The notes beneath the pieces were generated by a model. That model was given only the letters and a program-made list of their open reading frames with translations, was not told the DNA's origin and made no database searches. Of a stretch of DNA of 64,000 nt, positions 15,001 to 38,361 are shown piece after piece. The stretch is from assembly GCA_017562135.1 (NCBI GenBank), contig QEYB01001046.1:2294001-2358000 (forward strand), read 5' to 3'. The DNA is from Dipylidium caninum. Its lineage: Eukaryota; Platyhelminthes; Cestoda; Cyclophyllidea; Dipylidiidae. How positions within the stretch are numbered: position 1 is the stretch's first letter; each line of letters opens with the position of its first letter. A program made the translations under genes and the position numbers.

Positions 15001-15568
15001 CTTGTTCAATAGTATCAGGAACTTTGATAGTTTCTTTCTTAACTCGGATAAGACATAGATAATGACTATCTCGGTCGCGAAGATGACAAGTGCCATTAGA
15101 AAAAATCAATTGAGTTCTTGTAATTTCCCTAGGGACAAGCTACTCTATAGGGTCAGGAACTTTAAAACAATACCTTCTTACGAACCGTCACACAGTCTTT
15201 AGGGACAAATGAACTACCGTTTGATTCATTATCAGATAGAGTTTTATTGGGGGATGGTAGAACAGGACCTAGAGATGGAGGCGAATATATGTGGTCGTCC
15301 GTATCTTTACCAAAATAAATATTAAAATATTATAACCTTGAGTGTCTTCCGGAACTTCAACTTCTTCAAATACTGTTTCTTTGACACGTTTGACTGTAAA
15401 TTGAACTGCGGTATCGTAAAGTTCTTTCGCATCTTCAAAGAGGCGTTCTAAACATACACGATTAGCTCCCTCATCTCGTATCAAGAATTCGTCAAATATG
15501 TAATCTGAGTCTAGATTAAAGTTGCTATAAATTAAATGCTTTATCCATAGTATCCTATTATCTTCCAT
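1..15568 (-). CDS. DNAH10: Axonemal dynein heavy chain 10 (inner arm), 5' part, 21 exons, partial
   Basis: Motor subunit of an inner-arm (I1/f type) ciliary dynein. Exons in gene order: 15337-15568, 15174-15304, 14439-15139, 14178-14399, 13828-14143, 13048-13759, 12752-12870, 12199-12538, 11705-11926, 11483-11623, 9152-9406, 7839-8093, 6473-6841, 5760-5921, 4944-5155, 4214-4370, 3727-4083, 2819-3052, 2465-2687, 1305-1587, 1-413 (open at the edge). They encode about 2,018 residues: tail (DHC_N1, for example GPLAEIEYWRDR and EASGREYRWEFD), linker (KRNAFPRFFFI, WWTWEVEDAF, VDVHARDIVD) and the AAA1 P-loop GPAGTGKT followed by WGCFDDFNRI. The CVVTNCG motif after the P-loop and the tail motifs fit DNAH10 better than other heavy chains. 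ATG 15568 starts the first family-like block. Exons 12199-12538 and 2465-2687 each have a length wrong by one base for their phases (see findings). Upstream exons are AT-rich with tiny introns, downstream ones GC-richer with long introns. The remaining AAA domains and stalk lie left of the window. Confidence 0.93.
13760..13827 (-). other. GC-AG intron in DNAH10
   Basis: Donor CTG|GCAAGT and acceptor CTTCAG join ETFKL to LSFNPF in phase 0, matching the family. The only GT nearby (A|GTAAAA) would put a stop four codons into the next exon. Confidence 0.8.
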
Positions 15569-15739
15569 GAGATCAATTATTCATAATAACACAAAGCGGT
15601 TGCCATGACATCAAGAATATAAAGTCACAAAAAATGCTTTAAAAATATTTTGTTTGATAAATTTTTAACTTTACCTTATAAATTATAGTAGTGCTACTTA
15701 TAACGCGCGTTAAAACCGTGGAGGCAGCGCACTTTTGAA
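15569..15739. promoter_or_regulatory. Bidirectional promoter between DNAH10 and MDH1B
   Basis: These 171 bp are all that separates the divergent start codons of DNAH10 (ATG at 15568, minus) and MDH1B (ATG at 15740, plus). Both 5' UTRs and core promoters must overlap here unless transcription starts inside a neighbour. The stretch is AT-rich apart from a short CG-containing patch (aacgcgcg) near 15701-15710. An RFX-type X-box lies at 15599-15612. Both products are cilium/flagellum proteins, so co-expression is expected. Promoter function is inferred from layout only. Confidence 0.7.
15599..15612 (+). promoter_or_regulatory. Candidate RFX X-box (ciliary gene motif)
   Basis: The sequence is GTTGCCATGACATC. 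The X-box consensus RYYNYY-WW-RRNRAC is met at 13 of 14 positions; only the A of the last RAC is replaced by T. It lies 31 bp upstream of the DNAH10 ATG and about 130 bp upstream of the MDH1B ATG, a distance typical for X-boxes of ciliary genes. Binding by an RFX factor is inferred. Confidence 0.6.
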
Positions 15740-18700
15740 ATGGCCAAAATAGTTATAGCTGGTGATTCTTGGTGATTTTTACCATAGCAAGCTGCAGATT
15801 AGACTTATCAATACAATTCTTTGCGTCCTAGTAGTGATACCCATGGCCATGGGTAAATACACACATCACAACAGCCTATCGCAAACATGGTTCAATCTTA
15901 ACATTACTATTTTGGAATTGTGAGTACGACATAGGGATATTTGAATCAACATTCATTTATCAGTTAATCGTATGAACAGCTCTGGAAATAAGTTAATGTG
16001 TCTTTATTGGTGTTCAGTGCGCATTGACTGTGGCACATATTTGAGGCTGATGTTCATTAACTGGCTTCGACACCAAACTGTAATGATCCCGCATTTTACT
16101 ATTTTGTCAATATAAGTAAGGTTTTAAGCATGTTGTATACTTTTTGTAATACATATATAGGCGCCGCCGATTGCCCGTTTTACGCAACATGTGAGATGCT
16201 CGGCGAAAGATTGCAACAAATGCTACCCTCTTTCTACTTGTCAAAGATAGTCGTTCCGCCGAATGAATGGGCAGTAAGTTCTTTGTAAACTCAAACAAAT
16301 CCGCACATTTTATGCAGAGTTATTCTGAAAAAATTGCTAGAGAGCGCGGTTGGCCCCAAATGCCTTCACCGATTATCTGGCGAGAATTGGTTGATACTGG
16401 CGGACGAGTAACCCTTATAGGCGATGCCCGCGACTTCCAGGAGTATGCTAGTACGTACTATGATCAGCTTTCTAAGCTATCAAGCTACAAACTTCTCCAT
16501 ATCACCACTGACAATCAGCGATTCACGGATGCTGCTATTTCCTCGAGGGAGATCAAACAACTCATGCGCAATACCTGGCGCAAAATTACCATTATCGGGT
16601 CAGAATCATCTACAGCCGCACGTCTCTCGTTACTGCTCGCCATGATGCCATATCGCATTAATGGACGTAAGATGAAACTCATCCTCTTTCCTGGAAACAT
16701 TCTCAACTTGCAGGCTGTCGAAATGTTGAAGGAAACCCTTGATGAATCGGCTTGTACAGGGCTGAATATTGTTGAAGTTTCAACGAACCTTACAGACGCA
16801 CTTGAAGATGCCTCTCTGGTAATTATTCTAGATGTGGTGGCCCGGAAGCCTTCAATATTTGTTGATGGCGTTTGGAAGCACTCGGAGACGCGAGCAGAAT
16901 GGCTCGAACGTCGATTTAACTTTTTCTATCGTCTCGGAGAGTGCATTCGTCAGTCCGCCGATCAAAATGTGCGAGTGTTGGTGGCAGGCTCACAGCAAAT
17001 ATTTGAGGGGTCGGAGGCGGTCGCATCTCCGCTTAATTTCGACGTTCAGACCCTCCATATGGCTTGCAAAGATAGTATCGCTTTGAACAACATCGTGGGG
17101 CTACCACGTGCGCTGGAATACTCCATGAAGGCTGCTCTGGCGAGCCAGTTAGGATTGCATCGAAACGATATCGTGGACCTTATCATTTGGGGCAATATAG
17201 ATAATCTCTTTTTCGTGGACGTTTCACAAGCAAGGGCTTACAGGCGTCACGGACCTTTGGACAGTGAAGTGGGACCCGCATGGTTTAACCTGGCTGCAGA
17301 ACCACTGATTTATAATGTAAAGGAGTTCTACGAAAATATCATTCCCGAGAAATTGGGAAAGGTGAGACCGCTTGGCAAGAATGCCGCTGCTATGTGTCAT
17401 GCTTCAGCGATTTTCAACTTCATTAAACAGTGGCAATTTGGTTACAAGGATCCGCATGAAACCATCACATCACTGATAATTTCCTCTAAGGGTAAGTAAG
17501 TGTGCGGTGTTTTAGCACAGCTACAATTTTGGCTTATGGCCCAAGCTATTTTAATAAACAAACTCGCCGTCTCTTTTGGGTGTAAATAATTTCCCTCTAT
17601 TGTTAAGAAGCAAAATTTTTTATCTAAGTAATTCTAATCTCTGCCTATGAGGCTGTGAGAACTCTTTTATTGACGAGCCTAAGTCTATTTTTATTTGTGT
17701 ATTTCAAATTGTCCTTCCTTCTTTCACTTTATGTTTGTATCAATTTTTTTTAACAAAAATATCTCGATATAAATCCTCACCATGATCATTACAGCTACCT
17801 AATGTGCCAAAAATTCCCTTCTCTGTAAGCAATGAAGGTAAAAGGGGTAACCAAGATCTCTTTGCTTTCTGCATCGGATAACTTTTCTATTAAAAAATGG
17901 GATGCAAATAAAGCAACACTACTCTTAAAATTGCAGATTTTTCGATCTAATATCTACCCATCCTCCCTACTATCAGACCTCATCCTCCCATTTTCCTCTC
18001 ATTATCTACTCTTAATTAGAAGGTTCATTTCTATCACATAGGTCAGTACAACGTGCCAGCTGGGCTCGCTTTCTCATTCCCCGTCATTACGAGCCCTATG
18101 GGCTGCTTCGAGGTATGCCAGAACATTGCAGCAGACTTGACCAAAATGCAATGTATTGCAAACTGTGTCCTGGTGAGTATTTCACTTGGCGCCTCTTTCT
18201 TAAAATCTCACAGTTGCACAGTCGTTCTGTCCGAGTTTATCAGCTACGATATTCCACATGCCGCTATGCAACGTAAGTCCCACTTCCCCATAGGTACTCG
18301 ATCACTTCCTAAGCAATGACGTAATCTTCCAGTGTCATCGCTCGTTTTGACCCAGGTCATTAATATTTTTAGTAAATCCTGCACAGGATTACCTTTAGAA
18401 TGACTTTCTGTTTCGTCAACGTTAATATTTCTCCAGGGTGCATAACACCTGCAATAAATTTCTATTTTCACTTTCTGACTATCTGGGCTTTATCTGAACT
18501 ATCTCTATGTCTGCGTAAGCCTAACCCTTGTAAAATGTCTATTCTCTGTTGTCTTAATCATGTTCTCTAATCTTGAGTAACAGTATTATCATAAATACCG
18601 TCACATTAAGGTAAAAAACCGTCAGACTAGAGTGGTGGGGTAACAGATATTCTCTTCATTTGCTTTAAATATTATCAAAACTGTCTCTAATGGTTGTCAA

Positions 18701-19117
18701 TGGTTCAACACCGTGATTATAAAAAAACAAACCATGTATTTTCTAAATAAACACTGTGGCAACATCGTCAGCAAACGGGCTTTGTCAGGACGAAAAACCT
18801 TGCGTAGAGCCCCCAGGCTCAAATGGATGAGTGCAAAAATAGTCTCCCGAATAATCATCTCCGGGAATTGATGTTGACTGTAAATTTTTCACTGCTGCCA
18901 CTGATCACAGGATGCTCTAAAGGACTGGTCAATTGTGAACCCCTCGATGCTGATGGAATTCCGCAAAAGCAGCGAATTTCTCACACTACCACAGTCGGGA
19001 GTGAGAAACGATCTCACCAATACTGTTACTGATCTCGACATCTCCTCCGAGCCTACTGACCAGAACAAACGCGTCGTCATTGCAGTTATGGATTCTCAAA
19101 AAGTACCGAAAAATTAG
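15740..19117 (+). CDS. MDH1B: Putative malate dehydrogenase 1B (MDH1B-like), 5 exons
   Basis: Testis/cilium-associated, probably non-enzymatic relative of cytosolic malate dehydrogenase. Exons 15740-15761, 16161-16273, 16318-17491, 18042-18172 and 18911-19117 (TAG) sum to 1,647 bp, 548 residues, all phases consistent; human MDH1B is about 518. The start exon encodes MAKIVIAG and joins to AADCPFYATCE, matching the family N-terminus. The ATG at 16267 lies in intron read-through and is not the start. The N-terminal ~110 residues (CPFY, SPIIWREL..GG) look glutaredoxin-like. The MDH fold follows, but the NAD-binding glycine motif is GSESSTA instead of GxxGxxG, and the catalytic His of IWGNHS is Ile (IIWGNI), as in human MDH1B. 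The C-terminal exon is poorly conserved. The gene is head-to-head with DNAH10. Confidence 0.92.
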
Positions 19118-19954
19118 CTCGTCCAGGTTTGAGATTGGCTGGCCGATTGAAAGCCATGTGACTACTGTTGATGCTTCGATATCAACGTCTAATTTCAGAC
19201 GAATCAGTAAAACTGATAGTTTATTTACATGAACTAGAATCAATATCTAGTGGGATTGGATGAAGGCATAAAACTTTCGTGACCCTAGAAAAATTGCTTG
19301 CATTGAAGGACCAAGACTTTCCTACTGTTAGCAATTACCGAAACTGCATAATGGGATATGTCGTGGGCGAATGGACATGGCGCAACCACAGGTCTAGTTT
19401 GTGGAATTCCCAAAGGAAGCATTACTAGTAATGTTTATGACATCAAGTCTCTCCCCGACTAATCGGTGTTGCTAATTTCACGATCAAATCCCCATGTCGG
19501 GTGTTAGAACGCCGCTAGCGCATAGCACTCCAGGAAAATAACTGTTGCAGAGAGTTAATGTGTAAATTGTAGGCAAGCATAAATTAATTTTCCTGTTTTA
19601 TTACTGAAAATCTTAGTTCTCCAAGTGCTGGTGTGATTATTGCGAAGCAGACCAGGTTAACAACTTTAGCATGTCAATATGGTAATAATTAGCTTAAATT
19701 TAGTCAGTTTAACAAGTGGCTTCGACTCCGGCCAGTCTGAAACGCTAAAAAAATCGCGTCTACCAGAAAGTTATGTCCCCTTCTATGACAATTTCCTGTT
19801 TATTTGGTACATATTCTACTCTATCTCTTAATGTATATGTACTTATGTAGCAAATTAACTCAGATAAAGTTGATTCACGCTAGTCTTAAGTGTGAAGTGA
19901 TAGTGTACCCATGGGTACTGATGAAGTTCATTCACACCACTGTATTTTACACGA
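19118..19954. other. Intergenic, 3' flank of MDH1B
   Basis: No convincing exon or RNA gene is visible. It contains the presumed MDH1B 3' UTR and AT-rich sequence up to the mariner relic. I looked for a 5' terminal inverted repeat of the element here and could not identify one. Confidence 0.5.
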
Positions 19955-20919
19955 AGTTAAACATAAATGCAGTGCTACAGAAGCATGTAGAAATTTATTA
20001 GAAGTGTTTGCTGAAGGTACAGTTCCTGATGGGGCGTGCAGAAAATGGTTCGAAAAATCTTAAACAGGTGATTTCGACCTTCCCGAGAAGTCACATTATG
20101 GACGACAATCCTTATTCTACGAGGATGTTGTTAAAACCACGATGGAGCAATATCCTTTAATGATAACATCATCGATCCCAGAAAGCCCTAACTCAGCTCC
20201 GCGAACCACTTCGGACCATATTCAGAAGGCAGGATTGGTGTGGAAATACTTAAGATGGGCGCCACATGAATGAATTCAAAAGAATATGAACGATCCAGTC
20301 ATCATATGCACATCTCGACTTGCTTGGAGCAAATCTAGGCCTTGAAGCGGATGATCAACGGGCATGAAAAATGGATTGCCTACGAGAAAATTGTAGAGAC
20401 GTATTGGGAACCGGGAGACACTGGCCCTTCCACCCCTAAAACAAATTTGACTGAATAGACGAATGTCGTGTACATGGTGAGACATTCAGAAACCAATGTA
20501 TTATGAGCTTTTGAAACCGAACGAAAAGCTCGGTGCGGAGAAGTATTGTCAGCAAGGGGATACGTTAAAGGCGGCAGTCTAGGAAAAATGCCCGGCGATG
20601 TTCACAATAGGGAGGATACCGCACTGCATCATGATGATGCCAGGCCACATGGTGCTTTGGAGTTTCGTCAAAAGATAAGAGGAATAAGCTGCGAAATTCT
20701 GCCACATCCAAAGTATTTACCGGACTTGGCACCCTTCCGCAATCACCTGTTTCTGTCCTCACAAAATTTTTTGAGGAGTGTAATCCACAAAAATGAAATA
20801 TACATATTGCGCTCACGCTGGTATTCTTATCCCCAAAACAGACAGAACTTCCCGCCCCACCTTGTAGCCAAAAATTTAGATATGACACTACCTGGTAATA
20901 GTTCGGGTGCCAAGTAAAA
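19955..20919 (+). mobile_element. Decayed mariner (Tc1/mariner) transposase copy
   Basis: Translated fragments in shifting frames follow the mariner transposase order. An N-terminal HTH part comes first (FAEGTVPDGACRKWFEK, then TGDFDLPEKSHYGRQS). Next are a WAPHE-like piece and GHEKWIAYEK at about 20353-20382, where the family has GDEKW. The fragment YYELLKPNEKLGAEKYC follows, then HHDDARPHGALEFRQKI at about 20629-20679 and a PDLAP segment near 20725. The first catalytic Asp of the D,D34D triad is His, the other two are retained. Several stops and frame changes show it is dead. It lies between the convergent 3' ends of MDH1B and RSU1. No terminal inverted repeats or TA duplications could be placed. 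Confidence 0.85.
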
Positions 20920-21579
20920 TAGTGGAAATAAGTCGCCATTTGATGGTTAACGTTGAAATCGCACCATTCCAAGGATGGAACGTCTCCCTACATTAAGGCA
21001 ATCCCACTTCATTCGGGAAGTAGAATCATCAATAGAATTGTGCAAACTTGAAGAACCAATTTAGAACGTACTACCCAGAGGAATAATGTGAAACGGATAT
21101 TATAACTTCTTATTCAATAAAACAACCGGTTTTATATTTCAAAGATGTTGCCTAATCTTAACGGTTCTATTCATATTTGAGAACATTTTTAAAACGTATA
21201 ATACCAAGTTCTCGACTGTTATAGCAAAGTTACGCTGAAAACAAATTTTTAATGTCATCCAAATTGTCCGGAATCCAAGATTTAAGTTATAGTCGAAAAA
21301 AACAACAAAGCATAGAAATAGGCATTTAGATTTCTATGTTACACCACTAAAAGTCAAATATCCAGAAAAAACAAGTGCTTGTGGGAAGTGGACGAGAATT
21401 AGATTGCTAGCAAATAAAGCAATTGAGATAATTCACAAAATAGGAAACACACTATAGCGGGTCGGTAGTAAAGGCGGGAAAAGGTCAATATCGAAGAATA
21501 GATTGTCGGAGATTCAGGAAATGGATTTAAACCAAGGCAGTCCGCGGATAGGGATGAAAAAGTATTGAAATCGAGATGG
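20920..21579. other. Intergenic, 3' flank of RSU1
   Basis: AT-rich, with no coding segment recognised. It may include the 3' end of the mariner relic and the RSU1 3' UTR. Confidence 0.5.
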
Positions 21580-22796
21580 TTAATGCTTTCTGCTTGTCTT
21601 CTTGGACCGATCAGCCTTTGGTGGAACTTGTGGATTCATTGCAAGATGCCTGTCATGGAGACTGAAAAAAGAAAAATAAGTAAAGTTAAATCAGACCCTG
21701 TGGTCATAAATTTTTCTAAAACTGCTATTTGAAACGAAGTTAAGTTTATCGACGAAAATTGACAAAGAAAATGAGAAGCGAAAATCAGACGATGAAGACT
21801 ACTCTACGAGACAGGATACAAAATTGGTTAATAAACTTCTGAAAATATATTGCAATGCAAGAAACGTACAATTTATATGTTTCGGAACGAATATAATCAA
21901 AAACGTGAGAGAGTCCAACTTGTAATTGATCCTCAATTGGTGAAACCCAATAATTCCCACTTAGTTTTGCAACTTGCTTTGGCCCTGTCAGATCAAGATT
22001 TCCTGGAGAAAATAAGATGTCAATAAGAAATGCAATAAAGATGAGATATTCTCCAACGTCTACTTGCCTAACTCCGGAGGCAAGACAGTCAAACGGTTGC
22101 CCTGGATATGGAGCTCCTTTAGTCGCGTTAATTTACCAATTTCAGGGGGAAGGTAAACAAGGTCGTTGTCCCTCAAAGCAAGCTAGGGAAAGTAATGCGT
22201 AATTATGTATTCGTTTACAATTTCCAGGTTTGATAAGTTTCCTATTCCAGCTGGGAGATGTTCAAAATTGTTATCCGACAAGTAAAGTGCGCGTAGAGTT
22301 CCCAAGTTGAAGAAATTATCAGGAAGGGTAGTCAAATTATTATAAGTTAGGTCTAAGACCTCAAGAGCGGGAAAAGCACCAAATCCTCTGGGAAGAGAGT
22401 CTAGTCTGTTCATACCCAGTATGAGGGAACGAAGCTCTCGCAACTCCGATATTTTGGGAGTGATGACCTACAGAGATTAGCGAAAAAACGTCCCACGTTT
22501 ATCCAGTTGTTAAAGAGGTTCAGGTGCTCCAAGTGTTGTAGGCTAACAATATCATCAGGGATTTCTAAAAAAAAACTATTGCGATGGCATAGATTTACCC
22601 TGTATCTTATTATGAGACAATGTCAAGGATTTCAAGAAAGTCAAATTAGCTACACCCGTCTCAGTGAGTAGAGAGGATTACCCAACTCCGGAAGCTCAGG
22701 AATGGATGTGATATCTTTTCGGCAGGCTTCTAGCGCTGTTTCATTTCCTTGGCGAATGTCTTCAATGGCCTTTTTAAAGGCTTTCAATTTGTTCAT
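21580..22796 (-). CDS. RSU1: Ras suppressor protein 1 (RSU1), leucine-rich repeat protein, 7 exons
   Basis: Adaptor of the ILK-PINCH-parvin complex at integrin adhesions; RSU1 binds PINCH through its LRR domain. Exons in gene order: 22682-22796, 22599-22649, 22497-22564, 22219-22467, 22068-22182, 21870-22002, 21580-21661 (TAA). Total 813 bp, 270 residues (human 277), every phase consistent. LRRs run through nearly the whole protein: [61 protein letters not shown] and [19 protein letters not shown] are close to the vertebrate sequence. The tail IRSETYKF..RH ends in a basic stretch (RSKKTSRKH), also as in the family. Five of the six introns are 65 bp or less, one only 29 bp, and the intron at 22003-22067 uses a GC donor. 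Start ATG 22796 gives a short non-LRR N-terminal helix like the orthologue. Confidence 0.95.
22003..22067 (-). other. GC-AG intron in RSU1
   Basis: The donor reads G|GCAAGT after codons for PPEL. Only this donor joins in frame to the GNLDLTG exon at 22002; the nearby GT (AA|GTAGAC) would shift the frame. Confidence 0.85.
22468..22496 (-). other. 29-bp intron in RSU1
   Basis: The donor is GTGGGA and the acceptor CTGTAG. Removal joins NNWIN to VITPKISEL in frame, matching the RSU1 NNQIEELPTQISSL region. Read through, it gives a non-family peptide. Confidence 0.85.
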
Positions 22797-23854
22797 GTGT
22801 GCAGAAGAGGCGATAGGCTGCGCAAGTTTAAGCGCGCAGCTCGCAAAGGCAGTTCGACAACAAATGATCAACTATAACAAAGGGATAGTTCAAATTAAGC
22901 ATGTTCGCTCACGACATTATCTTTCAACATCGACAAACACCAAAGCGCGTTAAAACACATATCTATCGTTAATGAATTAAACAAATTGGAATACAAGCTT
23001 GTGGAAATTAATCCGTGTCTAAGGAGTTCTAGTGCCCTGGGTTGTTTGTCGGACTGAGTTATAAACTAATGGGCATTAATTAAAACATACGACTTTTCCC
23101 CATTCTCCCGCATTGGCCTCCGTTTGATTTTGGGGGTCTTCTAATTATAGTGAACTGTTCACCCTACAAGGTTCAGAGCAGCGTTGCATTTGTTTTTCTG
23201 AGCATTTGGTAAATGGTTCATTCGTAGTATTTCAAGTCGAACGCTTGACGTTGAAGTACATCATTTCCTTGAAGCATTTTGTACATTTTCATTGAGTCAC
23301 TTACAAAAGCGCGTTCCTCGCTTGCAAGTGCGGTTGGTGCGGTCCTTGGTGCTTTCCTAGTTTTTTTCTCACCGTGTTGGAAGTTACACGCGTCTAGTCC
23401 TCAATTTTACGCGGACTTATCTACTCTCTTGAACCCAACAGTATCAAACTAACCCATAGATCACATTAAACATACTTAATAACGGCCTGTAGCTATTTCA
23501 ACAAGCAACTTTGAGCCTTCATTTTGTTTATTTGTGCAAAAGGCTGATTTATTGTAAAAACTTATCATAGTGGTCTGTAACGGCGTTTTATCATGATATT
23601 AGGTGGCAAGCTAATCCCTACTCTCTGTCCAATCTTATTTACAATTAAAATGTTAACTTTGCCTGTGAGACATTTCCTAAATCGTCGTTGCTCCTTTTTT
23701 TAAAAGGGGATATGTATTTGCTACTTGACCCCGCCTACTTTTAAGTACGTCTTTTGCAACTGATACGAATCTAATTTGGGCTACCTTGTATTATCGGACT
23801 GATTGATTTTGTAGACGCTTCAACTGGGGTTAATTCTCGGGGCCTGTTTGCATA
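22797..23854. promoter_or_regulatory. Divergent intergenic region RSU1 / DHX34
   Basis: 1,058 bp between the RSU1 start (minus) and the DHX34 start (plus), presumed to hold both promoters. It is AT-rich. I see no coding exon and no specific promoter motif I can defend. Confidence 0.4.
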
Positions 23855-37613
<13,759 letters not shown>

Positions 37614-38361
37614 CAGGAGAAATGTTTTAAAAATGTACATATCAAGTGTCGTTTTGTATTTCTTTTGTGACATGAGTGGATTACTTAACTGAGCGGGAAG
37701 GGGTGGGGTTGGGGGTGGGCAGAGCATCACACTCAGGCCCACCTATTTTTCTCATTTAGCTAGTATTTGAGCGAAGACGGGGGGGTCCCATGCACTTCAC
37801 CTTTCGATTGCTCCTGTTGCCGCCTTATAGAAATCAGTCGAGCCGGTGATATATTGGCATTTCGAAATATTCACCACATTTACTTTTGTTTTCTCTCCAG
37901 AGGTCGAGTCAGTGTGCCTTCTCGTGCTTTTTGTATAAATACCGCATTCACCTCCACATTCCCCATATTCCTATTTTTCAACTGATATCTAATCTAAAAT
38001 GTTTTTTTTTTTCAGTACTACCTACACTTTATTCATTGGGTTTTTGTGGTGAAACTTTTGGGTTCTATCCGATTTCTCTTACCTGGATCGAATGCTTTCC
38101 CAGCTGCAGGCTGTGGGAGATGCTCTTCCGTCGAAACGAGTTCTCCTAGTGCGGCTCTATTTTCGGACCTCGCAGAGTTTCAGAAAAAAAGTACGATAAC
38201 TGTTAAGAGGACCCAACTGCACCGTTTTATGGTGTTAAGTCTTGAATCGAGATTTCATCAGAAAGGAACGACCAAGGCACTTTGACAATATGAAAGTGGC
38301 ACAGACAGTGAGACATTAGGTGAGAATACAAAAAGTTAGTTGTTCCGGGGGACTGGAGCGG
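37614..38361. other. Convergent intergenic region DHX34 / ADAM17
   Basis: 748 bp between the stop codons of two convergent genes, presumably their 3' UTRs. Open frames here look like chance; no protein family was recognised. Confidence 0.5.

Noticed and set aside
16267..16317. ATG at 16267 as the start of MDH1B (long open frame 16267-17499)
   Set aside because: The first codons are the 44-bp intron 16274-16317 read through. Removing it joins PPNEWA to SYSEKIARERGW as in the family, and a MAKIVIAG start exon exists at 15740.
20565..20972. 135-codon minus-strand open frame
   Set aside because: It is the antisense of the mariner relic, whose plus-strand fragments match transposase.
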